Source: Novosphingobium sp. PhB57 (lineage in GTDB: Bacteria; Pseudomonadota; Alphaproteobacteria; Sphingomonadales; Sphingomonadaceae). From it: 64,000 bases of DNA. Of the stretch, positions 34,323 to 42,883 are shown piece after piece (position 1 is the first letter of the stretch; every line of letters starts with the position of its first letter). A program made the position numbers and the translations under genes. The DNA is taken from positions 620,001 to 684,000 of the forward strand of contig NZ_SMBO01000001.1 of the NCBI RefSeq assembly GCF_004342985.1, read 5' to 3'. The notes under the pieces were generated by a model. That model saw only the letters and a list, made by a program, of their open reading frames with translations, did not search any database and was not told where the DNA came from.

Positions 34323-35290
34323 TGGCTGGCATCACGTTCGGCGGCCTCTTCGGTCACGACAAACTCTCTGCAGGAGCGTCCGGCAAATACACGGACAACG
34401 GCGAGCTTCCCGCCCTCCCAGGGCAGGCTCCGGTCTACCCGCAGACACCGCAGAACTTCCTTCAGGCGCCCCCGCAGGGCGTGCCGTCCCTGGAGGGGAC
34501 CCCTTACGACGTTTCGGGCATTGCCTCGCAGCCGTTCAACCAGGTCATAGGACTTCCGAAGGCGCCCCCGCCGCGTCGAGGCGCTTTCGACAGTCAGCAC
34601 TATCGCCAGACGATGCTCCAGATGGCGGCGGGCTTCTTCGGCTCCCAGAACTTCGGCGACGGCATGGCTAATGCAGCCAGGGCTATTGCCGGTGGGAACG
34701 AAGCGGCCCGCCAAGCGGAGCGCCCGACCCTCGGCGGCCCTGACGATGCCTTCGAAATCTACACGGACCCTGAGACCGGAGAGCACAGCTATCTGCCTAT
34801 CCAGGCCGTTCATGACTATAATGCCCGGAAAGCCGGCCTAGTCGCCGATTTGAAGAATCGCCGTCAGCCGCCTAGCCCGAAAGATAGTTTAGACGCGTGG
34901 GGCCGCTTGGCCTCAGTTGTGGCGAAATATCCTCCGGAACAGCAGGCTCAGGCTTGGCGGGAAGGTCGCGAGCATCTTGAGGCACTCGGCTTTGAAGGGG
35001 TCCCGGACACCTATAGCGCCGCTTATCGTGAATATGGCGCTCCGGTTCCCACGATGGCACGGTCGGACACCGGGGCAGCGAACGCCAATGAAACGGCCCG
35101 CCACAACGGGGTCATGGGGGGGCATGATGCGGTCCGCGTGGCCCAGAGCGGCACCCGAGTTGGCCTTGCGGTCAAGGCGGACGGCAGAGCGGCCAAAAAG
35201 GCCCTCTCGGCCTCACATCCGAACGTTGATCCCGACGGGTACGAATGGCGCATAGTCAAAGGCCGTTATCAGCGTAGGAAGGTCCGCTGA
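34322..35290 (+). CDS. Phage structural-type protein (possible ejection protein partner)
   Basis: A 322-residue protein with a Pro/Gly/Gln-rich N-terminus (LPALPGQAPVYPQTPQNFLQ), a segment MLQMAAGFFGSQNFGDGMAN with Gly/Ala-rich amphipathic character, then FEIYTDPETGEHSYLPIQAV and a charged C-terminus. This is the composition of internal virion or tail-lumen proteins of short-tailed phages. It is coupled on both sides by single-base overlaps, which points to joint function with the 886-residue protein. No enzyme motif is seen. Confidence 0.6.
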   Translation: MAGITFGGLFGHDKLSAGASGKYTDNGELPALPGQAPVYPQTPQNFLQAPPQGVPSLEGTPYDVSGIASQPFNQVIGLPKAPPPRRGAFDSQHYRQTMLQMAAGFFGSQNFGDGMANAARAIAGGNEAARQAERPTLGGPDDAFEIYTDPETGEHSYLPIQAVHDYNARKAGLVADLKNRRQPPSPKDSLDAWGRLASVVAKYPPEQQAQAWREGREHLEALGFEGVPDTYSAAYREYGAPVPTMARSDTGAANANETARHNGVMGGHDAVRVAQSGTRVGLAVKADGRAAKKALSASHPNVDPDGYEWRIVKGRYQRRKVR

Positions 35291-37950
35291 TGCCAGTCTA
35301 CTCGGTCACAGGACCGGACGGGAATACCTACAAAGTCCGCGCTCCTGAAAACGCCGACCAATCGAAAATCATGGCGTGGGTTCAGGACAAGGTGTCCAAA
35401 TCCCGCCAAGCCGCCAAGCCCAGCTTCCTCGACAACGCCCATGGCGCCCTGACGTCATTCCTCGACGGAGTGGTCCCAGGCGCCGGGGGTGTTGCGTCCG
35501 GCATCGCCAATGCTTGGAACTTCAACGGCTCGCCCATCAAGGACTTCAAGGAAGGCCGCAGGGCAGCCGAGCGCCATCAAGAGCGCTTCAAGCAGGACCA
35601 CCCCGTTCTCAATGCGGGCGCCACGGGTGCCGGATTTGTGGGCGGCATGTTCGTGCCCGTTACGAAGGTCGGGCTGGCTGCCAGGGGCGCGGAAGTCGCG
35701 GCCCAAGGGGCTCGCGGAGCGGAAGTAGCCTCGCAGGCCGCTAAAGTAGGCCTCGGCCGCCGCGCCCTCAATAGCGGCGCTAACGGGGCCCTTTACGGTA
35801 CTGCGGGAGGCGCCCTCAGCAGCCATGCCGACAGCGCCGGAGGCGTTCTCCAGGACGCGGCACGCGGAGGCCTCACCGGGGCTGCCGTAGCGGGCTCACT
35901 GCCTTACGCGGGCCGTCTCGTGTCTCCCTTAGCTGCGCCCATTGCATCCGCAGCGGGCCGCAAGGTCGCACCGGCACTCGCCGCGGCAGGCCGTGCGCTC
36001 CCCGGCCGAACCGGCAAGGGGCTTGAGCGTTCCGCCCAGGCACTCAGCCGCCCGGCCGCAGACACGCGGGCCTCTCGCTACATCGGCGGGAAACTGGAGC
36101 AGGCCGACATGGACCCCGCGGCCCTCATGACCGAGCTTAACCGCCGTCAGTCCATGGGCGTCCCTGCGGCCCCTGCGGATACCCATGAGCTTCTTCGTGA
36201 CGCTTATGGCTCCGCAGCACGCCGACCGGGCCCAGCAACGGCTGCGGTCCGCCGCTCGATCGATGCCCGTCAACGGGAGATGTCGGCCCGCGTTTCTGGC
36301 CACATCGGCGAGACCTTGGGCCCCGTCACGAACGTGGAGAGGCAGTCAGAAGCTCTTCGACAAGAAGCAGCGGCGGCAGCCCGTCCGCTCTATGACATCA
36401 GCGACGCGCAGCCGATACCGCTGGTTCGTGAACTGCGGGAGCTATTTGAAACTCCCTCAGGCCGGGAGGCTATGCAGATTGCCGGACGGGAACTTTTGGA
36501 CCGACGCGTTCCGTTATCTCAAATGGGACTTGTCCAAGGCAGCGACGGGGCCTTCAGTCTCGGTGATGCTCCAACGATGCCGTTCTACGATCACATGAAA
36601 TCGGTCCTCGACGAGGGTGTATTCAACGGAGAAAAGTACGGTGTTCCGGTAGAAGCCTCTCGCTTCGGCAAGGGGGCCCGCGAGATTCGGCAGGACCTCC
36701 TGCGGATCATGGATGGCGACGGCTCTGGTCCCCGCATCAATGCGCCCGGTCAAGCCTCGGAAGAAATCGCCGGACAGGCCGCAGGGGCGCCCTCCTTGGG
36801 TGCGCCCGCACAAGCCGCCTTGCCGGACAGCTCCTCGCTAGGCCTTCCATCGCCGCCTCCGCACGTCGGAAGGGCGCTTGATGCCCCGCCGCAGAATGCC
36901 TTGGTTCCTTACGAGGCTCCCGGAGTTCCTGGCGCATACGGTGCCGAGCTTCCTGTGCCTTACGAGGCCCCAGGCGGCCTTGGAGCGCACGGGGCAGAAG
37001 TTCCGGCGATCCCGCAGGGAGGGGAAGCTTTCTCTGCACGGCAGCCCTTCGACGAGGGCACGCGTCTCAATCCCGAAGCCGGTCCAAAGGCGCGAAAGCC
37101 GCGCCGCTCGCGTCCGGGCTCGGCCATCCCAGACAACGGGCTCAATCCTTACTGGAAGCCCGCCCGTGATGCTTACGCAGGCCCCACGCAGAACCGCAAG
37201 GCTCTGGAGCTGGGAGACCAGATGGCGAAAGACAGCGCGACCGATGCGGCAAATCGCATGGAGAACATGACGACCGGCTCCCAGCGGGACTTCTTCCGCC
37301 TCGGGCACCGCACGGGCCTCTCGCAGGACGTCAGGGGCCTTGGCGACTACGGAAACGCAGCTCGCCGGGTCGATGGCAATCTCGATGCACGGGACGCTAT
37401 CTCCTACGTCCACGGCGGCGAAGCGGCGGACAATCTGTTCAACCGCCTCGCAGCCGAGCACGAGGGCTACCAGACCTTCGCGGCTGTTCGTGGAAACTCC
37501 ATGACCGCAGGCCGTGAGGCCTCCGACGAAATAGCACGGCAGGAGCAGTCCCTCGCCGACACCGGCAGGGGCCTATGGGCCGCCGCACAGGGCAGGGGCA
37601 TCGACGCCGCCCGCCACTTCGGCTCGGCATTCTCCGGGGAACCGGCGTTGACCAACCGCGTAAACGAGCTGACCGCCGAAGGCCTTGGCAATACCGACCT
37701 TGCAGGCGTCCGACAGATGCTCGGCAACGTCCGGCGCACCCGCGTCATGGACCGCGCAGCCGACCAGCGGGCGGACACTGCAAGCGCACAGTTCGCCAAG
37801 ACTGTAGGGTCCCGCACAGGGGCCGGTGTGGCGACGCAGAACAATGAAGTTCTGCTTGGCTACCGCGAGCGCCCTGACGGCGGCTTTGAGGCGGTTTACG
37901 GTCCCATGTGGGCCGAACCCGACGAAGACCTGATCCCCGCCGACCTCTGA
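35290..37950 (+). CDS. Large phage internal-virion/ejection-like protein
   Basis: An 886-residue protein. The opening VYSVTGPDGNTYKVRAPENA, DQSKIMAWVQ is a short domain often found at the N-terminus of phage tail and internal proteins. Residues about 40-240 are rich in Gly and Ala with hydrophobic stretches (GATGAGFVGGMFVPVTKVGL), as in DNA-ejection proteins that cross the cell envelope. Residues 540-573 are two 17-residue repeats beginning PYEAPG. The C-terminal 300 residues are helical and polar. No lysozyme motif is recognised. It ends the plus-strand operon and is followed by hairpins. Confidence 0.62.
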   Translation: MPVYSVTGPDGNTYKVRAPENADQSKIMAWVQDKVSKSRQAAKPSFLDNAHGALTSFLDGVVPGAGGVASGIANAWNFNGSPIKDFKEGRRAAERHQERFKQDHPVLNAGATGAGFVGGMFVPVTKVGLAARGAEVAAQGARGAEVASQAAKVGLGRRALNSGANGALYGTAGGALSSHADSAGGVLQDAARGGLTGAAVAGSLPYAGRLVSPLAAPIASAAGRKVAPALAAAGRALPGRTGKGLERSAQALSRPAADTRASRYIGGKLEQADMDPAALMTELNRRQSMGVPAAPADTHELLRDAYGSAARRPGPATAAVRRSIDARQREMSARVSGHIGETLGPVTNVERQSEALRQEAAAAARPLYDISDAQPIPLVRELRELFETPSGREAMQIAGRELLDRRVPLSQMGLVQGSDGAFSLGDAPTMPFYDHMKSVLDEGVFNGEKYGVPVEASRFGKGAREIRQDLLRIMDGDGSGPRINAPGQASEEIAGQAAGAPSLGAPAQAALPDSSSLGLPSPPPHVGRALDAPPQNALVPYEAPGVPGAYGAELPVPYEAPGGLGAHGAEVPAIPQGGEAFSARQPFDEGTRLNPEAGPKARKPRRSRPGSAIPDNGLNPYWKPARDAYAGPTQNRKALELGDQMAKDSATDAANRMENMTTGSQRDFFRLGHRTGLSQDVRGLGDYGNAARRVDGNLDARDAISYVHGGEAADNLFNRLAAEHEGYQTFAAVRGNSMTAGREASDEIARQEQSLADTGRGLWAAAQGRGIDAARHFGSAFSGEPALTNRVNELTAEGLGNTDLAGVRQMLGNVRRTRVMDRAADQRADTASAQFAKTVGSRTGAGVATQNNEVLLGYRERPDGGFEAVYGPMWAEPDEDLIPADL

Positions 37951-37956
37951 CAAATA

Positions 37957-37994
37957 GGCCTCCCCCGCCGTTCCTTCGGGATCAAGGGGAGGCC
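37957..37994 (+). terminator. 9-bp perfect hairpin after the late operon
   Basis: GGCCTCCCC and GGGGAGGCC pair perfectly across a 20-base loop, 6 bases after the 886-residue protein's stop. There is no T-run; it may be an RNA stabiliser or assist termination at 38080-38128. Confidence 0.5.
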
Positions 37995-38079
37995 GTCATG
38001 CCTCATAAGAGTATCCCATGCCCACGAAGCCCACCGGCCGCCCTCGCGAGGACTTCCTCGACGAACTGGCGGGTGACCA

Positions 38080-38128
38080 AAAATAACCGAATGACCCTCA
38101 GAGCCCTCGGCCCTGGGGGTTATTTTTT
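38080..38128. terminator. Two-way intrinsic terminator
   Basis: AAAATAACC pairs with GGTTATTTT and CCCTCAG with CTGGGGG inside it, ending in a T-run on the plus strand and an A-run at the other edge. It lies between the plus-strand late operon and the convergent lipoprotein gene, whose stop codon falls within the stem. Confidence 0.75.
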
Positions 38129-38512
38129 CGAACAGTGCCCGGCTCGTTCTTCGATGATCCGGAAGGTGGCCAAGCTCCGTGCTTCAGCCCAGGTAGCGTT
38201 TTTGGCCGCCTCTGTGACGTTCCCTTCCTCATCGGTTTCGACTTGATCGTTGGGGATAGCATCTGCGCACGCGGCAAGAACAGCGACCGCAACGTCTCGG
38301 GCCTGATCGTGCGAGGTGGACAATGCCCGACCCCATTTCAGAATGCAGGCCTTTCCGTTCTCGGTAAGGTGGGGGGCTTCAGGACCCTCAAAGGCGGAGC
38401 ATCGGTCCGGGTCGTATTCGGAGCCGCAGGACGATAAGCTCGCCACGATTGCTATTGAGAGGGCAAATCCCTTCCGATCTCCTGCGATGATTTGCGTTCT
38501 TGTTCCTGACAT
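38120..38512 (-). CDS. Small putative lipoprotein of the element
   Basis: A 130-residue protein with a short charged N-terminus, a hydrophobic segment FALSIAIVASLSSCG and a lipobox-like LSSC, so it is probably lipid-anchored after signal peptidase II cleavage. The mature part has three more cysteines (DRCSAFEG, KACILKWG, AGHCSKK) and an Ala-rich helix. The ATG at 38512 has an excellent site (GGGGGGAGACAG). Phage-borne lipoproteins of this size sometimes block superinfection or act in lysis, but nothing specific is recognised. Confidence 0.65.
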   Translation of the reverse strand: MSGTRTQIIAGDRKGFALSIAIVASLSSCGSEYDPDRCSAFEGPEAPHLTENGKACILKWGRALSTSHDQARDVAVAVLAACADAIPNDQVETDEEGNVTEAAKNATWAEARSLATFRIIEERAGHCSKK

Positions 38513-38654
38513 CTGTCTCCCCCCTAAGACACAGAAAAAGCCCCGGAGAATTCCTTGGGGGCGCTTCCGAAGCCTAACCAGACAAAGCGGGGTCTGGAAG
38601 GGGCGGGGCGCTCTCGCGGTCCTCTCAGGGGCCTTAACGGCATTTGTACTTTTG

Positions 38655-38828
38655 CTATCTCCCCAGCAACGCCAGCAAGTCCTCGCGAGTCAGTGTAACC
38701 ACCTGCCGGGGATGCCCCATCTGTGCCTTGTCGGCCTGGACGATGCACCAGAGGCCATCCCCGATCTTCTCCGCACATCCGTCTTCGAGTTGGACCGTAA
38801 ATTCATTCGTATCGTTTTCAGCAAGCAT
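38655..38828 (-). CDS. 57-residue small protein
   Basis: A short frame with a good GAGG site 7 bases before ATG 38828. It reads MLAENDTNEFTVQLEDGCAE and ends REDLLALLGR. Residues in the middle (GDGLWCIVQADKAQ) suggest a compact beta-rich protein. It is upstream of, and on the same strand as, the lipoprotein gene. No homologue is recognised; the acidic, well-formed composition and ribosome site favour a real gene. Confidence 0.5.
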   Translation of the reverse strand: MLAENDTNEFTVQLEDGCAEKIGDGLWCIVQADKAQMGHPRQVVTLTREDLLALLGR

Positions 38829-38992
38829 TTTGAGCCTCGTTCAATCCCGCAAGCCCCCCTTGGGCTCGGGCACCGGGCGGCACGAATGATCCCTTTTAGC
38901 CACTTGTGAGTGGTACAGAGTTTGGGTACATTTGGTCGCGTCGGAGCCCTTCAAAACGTCGGAAAACCGCCATTCGTGGGTGTCGCCTCCCT

Positions 38993-39011
38993 AGTCGGGC
39001 CAGGGGCACCA
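38993..39011 (+). repeat. attR core, 19 bp
   Basis: An exact copy of the tRNA-Leu 3' end (24434-24452) without the rest of the tRNA, followed within 3 bases by the presumed tRNA terminator. It marks the right end of the element. Confidence 0.92.
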
Positions 39012-39013
39012 CA

Positions 39014-39054
39014 CGAAAAGCCGCGAACCCAGCCAGGGTCTCGCGGCTTTTTCG
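39014..39054 (+). terminator. Displaced tRNA-Leu terminator
   Basis: CGAAAAGCCGCGA pairs with TCGCGGCTTTTTCG (one bulged base), with the T-run inside the 3' arm. It directly follows attR and has no gene of its own on the element side, so it is most simply the original terminator of tRNA-Leu, separated from it by integration. Confidence 0.75.
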
Positions 39055-39531
39055 TATCCATGGCCGGCGTGCGGGGGGCGCGCACGTCGTGCGCGGCGTC
39101 ACCGTGACAATCGCTAATGCACGGGACGCCGGCCTTTATCCTCGGGAATGGACGCGATTTAACGGTGAAACACGCATGTTTCGCGCGGCAATTTTTCTAC
39201 ATTGGTAATAACCTTGAAATCCCACTGCCCAGCCGCAGTGGCATGTCTTTCGTCCCTCGGGCCGCGATCGATATCGAGGTCTGCTGGAAGCCTGTTCCGA
39301 GTCGAGGAAACGAGGTTCCGGGACACCGGCGGCATTGTATCGCCGGCGCTTCCAGCAGTTCCCGGCCCGGGCGCCGGCCAAAGGCCTGGCGATGAACGGA
39401 TGACGAGGAAAAGGTGCCGGGCATGAGCAGGCGCCGATAACAGAGTTTTTGGAGAGCCGCTTCGGGTCGCATCAAGAAGCGCGTTTGCCAAATCGCCCCC
39501 TCCGGACTACTTTGCGCCGGAGGGGGACGAC
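39055..39531. other. Non-coding chromosomal stretch of about 480 bases
   Basis: No supportable gene or RNA was seen between the displaced terminator and the regulator gene. The overlapping frames on both strands lack recognisable protein character. The promoter of the regulator should lie here. Confidence 0.5.
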
Positions 39532-41292
39532 ATGGAACCCAGTGCCGACGAATATCGCGACGCCCTCTCGCGCGTCGTCGCCGCCGCTACTTTCCGGTCT
39601 TCGCCGAAGCTGGCGGAACTTCTGTCCTATCTTGTCGAGCAAAAGCTGGCCGGTCATGGCGACCGGCTGAAGGGCTATCCCATCGCGCTCGATGTCTTCG
39701 GGCGAGACGAGGATTTCGATGCCTCGTCGGATTCGATCGTCCGCGTGCAGATGACCCGGCTGCGCCGCGCACTGGGCGAGTACTATGCGGGGGAGGGAGC
39801 AGGCGATCCCTTCCGTCTCGTCGTCCCCCGCGGGTCTTATGCGCCCATGCTCGAACCGGCCGCGGAACGGGGCCAGGAGGCTCGTCAGGAGCCGTTACCC
39901 GACGCGCCGGTTGACACTTCCACCTCGCCGCCAGCGCAGCAGGGGGAGGACATCGTCCGGTCGTCGAGCGCTCTGAATTTGCGCCGTCGTTCCTGGGGGC
40001 TGCTGGCGGCTCTGGCCTTGGCCGCCTCGCTCCTGATCATCTACTGGCCCGGCGGGGAGCGCGATGCCGTGCTGGTGCGCGCGGGCGAAATGCCGGACGG
40101 GCCGGTGGTCTATGTCGCGCCTTATGCGATCACCGGATCGGATCCCGCCATCGCGCGGGTGCGCGATGGGTTGCAGTTCGACCTGATCAACTATCTCGCC
40201 CAATTGCCGAACCTGGCGGTTCTTTCGCTCGACGAACGGACCGCGAAGGGCGAGCGGCAGCTCGGATCAGGAGGCGCATTGGGGACGCAGCCGAGCCGCA
40301 AGGGGTTGCGCCCGGCCTTCGTGCTCCAGGGGTCGATAGACGGCGCGGGGTCCACGCTGCGTATCAACTCCAGCCTCGTGCGCATGCCGGGCGGGGTGGT
40401 CGTCTGGTCCGGGCGCAGCGCTCCCATCGACTATGACCCTGCCCAGATACTCAAGGTGCAGTCGAAGATCGCGCTCGGCGTCGCCTCGCGCCTCGGCCAG
40501 CCTTATGGCGTGATCCACGAGACCATGCGGCAGGATCTGGAAAACCACCGCGATCTCGGCATGGAGCGCTATTTTTGCGAGTTGGAGGCCTACGAGTTCA
40601 TGCGTTCGCGCCGCGAGGGGCAGCTTGGACGAGTGAAGGAATGCCTGGAGCGGGCCGTCTACGACAAGCCCAATTATTCGGACGCCTGGGCGCTGCTGTC
40701 GTGGATGCACCTCTACGAGGCGCAGGCGCACGGCATCGGCGATTCGCCTGAGGCGCTCGAGGCGGCGAAGCGTGCGGTGGCCGCCAATGCCACCAATGCG
40801 ATAGGTTACGAATATCTGGCGCTCGCGCTCTACCGGCACGGAGAGGACGACGCCGCACGCGAGGCGATCGGAAAGGCGCTGGAGATCAGCCCTAACCATT
40901 CCGAAGTCCTGGCCAATGCGGGCCGGGTGCTCGGCGCGCTCGGCGAACACGAGATTGCACCTACCCTGGCGCGCAAGGCGATCCAGCTCAATCCGGGGCA
41001 TCCACCCTGGTACTGGTCGGGATTGGCGCTGGACGCGCTCTATCGCAATGAGGCGGACGAGGCCCTTCGCTATGCCCGGCTCGGCGCCGCGGATGGTGGG
41101 TTGATGTCGCGCTATCTGCTGGCTTCCGCTTACGCGCAGGCGGGCAAGGGCGCCGAGGCGCGCCGGGTGCTGGAAGAAGCGGCGCGGGCCTATCCGGGCG
41201 TATCCAAGGACCGGCGGGAGGTCGTTCGCCAACTGCGCATTCCGGACTTCGCTGCCGAGCCGCTGGAGGCGCAGGGCCTGCTGACGCGCTAG
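39532..41292 (+). CDS. Membrane-anchored wHTH regulator with TPR repeats
   Basis: A 586-residue protein. Residues about 10-105 resemble a winged-helix segment (LSYLVEQKLAGHGDRLKGYP, then SIVRVQMTRLRRALGEYY, and RLVVPRGSYAPML), as in CadC-like regulators. A single membrane segment (WGLLAALALAASLLIIYW, about 155-172) follows. The periplasmic part has a TolB-N-like region (about 185-330) and TPR helices from about 385 (YSDAWALLSWMHLYEAQAHG). The sensor-outside, DNA-binder-inside layout suggests one-component transmembrane signalling. GGAGG precedes the ATG. Signal and targets are unknown. Confidence 0.8.
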   Translation: MEPSADEYRDALSRVVAAATFRSSPKLAELLSYLVEQKLAGHGDRLKGYPIALDVFGRDEDFDASSDSIVRVQMTRLRRALGEYYAGEGAGDPFRLVVPRGSYAPMLEPAAERGQEARQEPLPDAPVDTSTSPPAQQGEDIVRSSSALNLRRRSWGLLAALALAASLLIIYWPGGERDAVLVRAGEMPDGPVVYVAPYAITGSDPAIARVRDGLQFDLINYLAQLPNLAVLSLDERTAKGERQLGSGGALGTQPSRKGLRPAFVLQGSIDGAGSTLRINSSLVRMPGGVVVWSGRSAPIDYDPAQILKVQSKIALGVASRLGQPYGVIHETMRQDLENHRDLGMERYFCELEAYEFMRSRREGQLGRVKECLERAVYDKPNYSDAWALLSWMHLYEAQAHGIGDSPEALEAAKRAVAANATNAIGYEYLALALYRHGEDDAAREAIGKALEISPNHSEVLANAGRVLGALGEHEIAPTLARKAIQLNPGHPPWYWSGLALDALYRNEADEALRYARLGAADGGLMSRYLLASAYAQAGKGAEARRVLEEAARAYPGVSKDRREVVRQLRIPDFAAEPLEAQGLLTR

Positions 41293-41363
41293 GGCGCTGA
41301 TGCGCGCAGGCCGGGTGAGGATCTCTATTGCCGCAAGCCACGCATCTTCATACTCTTTCCGGC

Positions 41364-42698
41364 ATGAACGCCCTTCGCACCCGCTCCGCACTCGGCCTTG
41401 TCGCCCTTGGTCTGATCGCTTCCGCAACGGCGGTACGCGCCGAGCCGGTTCCCGATAGCATCGCGCGCGACCTGCCGGGCCTGATGACGATCTACCGCGA
41501 TCTGCACGCCAATCCGGAGCTGAGCTACCAGGAAGTGCGCAGTGCCGGCGTGATGGCCAAGGCGGCTCGGGAGGCAGGCTTCACCGTGACCGAGAAAGTC
41601 GGCCAGACCGGCGTGGTCGCGGTGCTCCGGAACGGCGAGGGGCCGACCGTGCTGATCCGTGCCGACATGGACGGTCTGCCCGTGGTCGAGCAGACGGGCC
41701 TTGCCTTCGCCTCGAAGAAGCGCGGCGTTTCGACGGCCGGGGTCGAGAGCGGCATCATGCATGCCTGCGGGCACGACACGCACATGACTGCCTGGATCGA
41801 GACGGCGCGGCTCATGGCGAAGCGCAAGGCGGAGTGGGCCGGAACGCTCGTCATGATCGGCCAGCCGGCCGAGGAAGTGGGCACGGGTGCGGTCAGCATG
41901 TTGCAGGATGGGCTCTATAGCCGCTTCCCCAAGCCGGACTACACGCTGGCTTTCCACGATTCGGCCGATCTTCCGGCCGGCCAGGTCGGCGCGGCCGTGG
42001 GCTGGGCGCTTGCCAATGTCGATAGCGTGGACATTCTCGTGAAGGGACTGGGCGGCCACGGCGCCTACCCGCAGGCGACCAAGGACCCGATCGTGCTGTC
42101 CAGCGCGATCGTCATGAAGCTGCAGACCCTTGTCAGCCGAGAGATGAGCCCGCTGGACCCGGCAGTGGTGACGGTGGGTTCGTTCCACGCGGGCGCCAAG
42201 CACAACATCATTTCCGACCAGGCGAAGCTGGAATTGACCGTTCGCAGTTACTCGGACGAGACCCGCGCTCACCTGCTCGAAGGCATCAAGCGCATTGCGC
42301 GGGGCGAGGCGATCGCTTCCGGCCTGCCGGACAACCTGATGCCGGAAGTCTCGGTCAAGGATCCCTATACACGCGCCACCTGGAACTCGCCCGAGTTCAC
42401 GCAGGAGGCCGTCGCCGATCTCAAGACGAGGATGGGTGACGGCAATGTGGTGATCACGCCCTCGGTCATGGGCGGAGAAGATTTCGGCGAATTCCGGCGC
42501 GCGGACGAGGACCACATCAAGTCCGTGATCTTTTGGGTGGGCGGCGCCGATCCGCAGAAGATCGCCGCGGCCAAGGCGGGCGGGCCGGCCCTGCCTTCGC
42601 TGCACAGCCCGTTCTGGGCGCCTCAGGCCGACAAGGTCATCGCTTCGGGCAGCGAAGCCCTGACGCTGACGGCGCTGCGCCTTATGCCCAAGCGCTGA
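41364..42698 (+). CDS. Secreted M20 family amidohydrolase/peptidase
   Basis: A 444-residue metallopeptidase of the hippurate hydrolase/N-acyl-amino acid amidohydrolase group, with an N-terminal signal peptide (LGLVALGLIASATAVRA). Metal ligands are in MHACGHDTHM, the Glu pair in GQPAEEVGTG, and the late His in LPSLHSPFWAPQ; the dimerisation domain GGHGAYPQATKDPIVLSSAI is complete. It would hydrolyse N-acylated or aromatic-acylated amino acids in the periplasm. The ATG at 41364 begins the signal peptide. It stands alone between the regulator and the XrtA block. Confidence 0.9.
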   Translation: MNALRTRSALGLVALGLIASATAVRAEPVPDSIARDLPGLMTIYRDLHANPELSYQEVRSAGVMAKAAREAGFTVTEKVGQTGVVAVLRNGEGPTVLIRADMDGLPVVEQTGLAFASKKRGVSTAGVESGIMHACGHDTHMTAWIETARLMAKRKAEWAGTLVMIGQPAEEVGTGAVSMLQDGLYSRFPKPDYTLAFHDSADLPAGQVGAAVGWALANVDSVDILVKGLGGHGAYPQATKDPIVLSSAIVMKLQTLVSREMSPLDPAVVTVGSFHAGAKHNIISDQAKLELTVRSYSDETRAHLLEGIKRIARGEAIASGLPDNLMPEVSVKDPYTRATWNSPEFTQEAVADLKTRMGDGNVVITPSVMGGEDFGEFRRADEDHIKSVIFWVGGADPQKIAAAKAGGPALPSLHSPFWAPQADKVIASGSEALTLTALRLMPKR

Positions 42699-42883
42699 TC
42701 GGGTTCGTGCCCGGCGCAATGCGTGTAAGGAGCACCGACAGCGCCGGGCGGAATTCGTGGGCTTTCTCGAAAGAGGGCGGCTTCCGCCCGTTTCACGGCT
42801 GTCAGATTCACCGACAGTTTACGCCTTTCGGATAAGTCTGGCCTCATTGCCGGATTCGGCTCGGAAAATGGCGCCCCGCGACG

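Larger units (their letters stand above)
24434..39011. mobile_element. tRNA-Leu-integrated phage-related element, about 14.6 kb
   Basis: Bounded by a perfect 19-bp repeat of the tRNA-Leu 3' end, with a tyrosine integrase as the first gene inside attL. The presumed tRNA terminator now lies just outside attR (39014-39054). Contents in order: integrase, wHTH protein, broken HNH gene, PIN-like protein, unknown protein, DUF6338-like pair, polymerase-like protein and serine recombinase (minus strand), a 1-kb non-coding centre, then a plus-strand module with a BRO-like protein and two virion-type proteins, and two small minus-strand genes. There is no terminase, portal, capsid or tail gene. Base composition falls clearly around 26300-28900. 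Either a decayed podovirus-like prophage or a satellite. Confidence 0.92.

Noticed and set aside
38018..38086. A 22-codon frame starting MPTKPTGRPRED
   Set aside because: It resembles the first residues of phage small proteins but is too short, has no clear ribosome site and ends in the terminator stem; at most a remnant.
24434..39011. A complete prophage
   Set aside because: No terminase, portal, capsid, tail or lysis gene could be identified.
24434..39011. An integrative conjugative element
   Set aside because: No relaxase, type IV secretion or coupling protein gene is present.
39055..39531. Short frames and partial palindromes after attR
   Set aside because: None has a ribosome site or recognisable protein or RNA structure.
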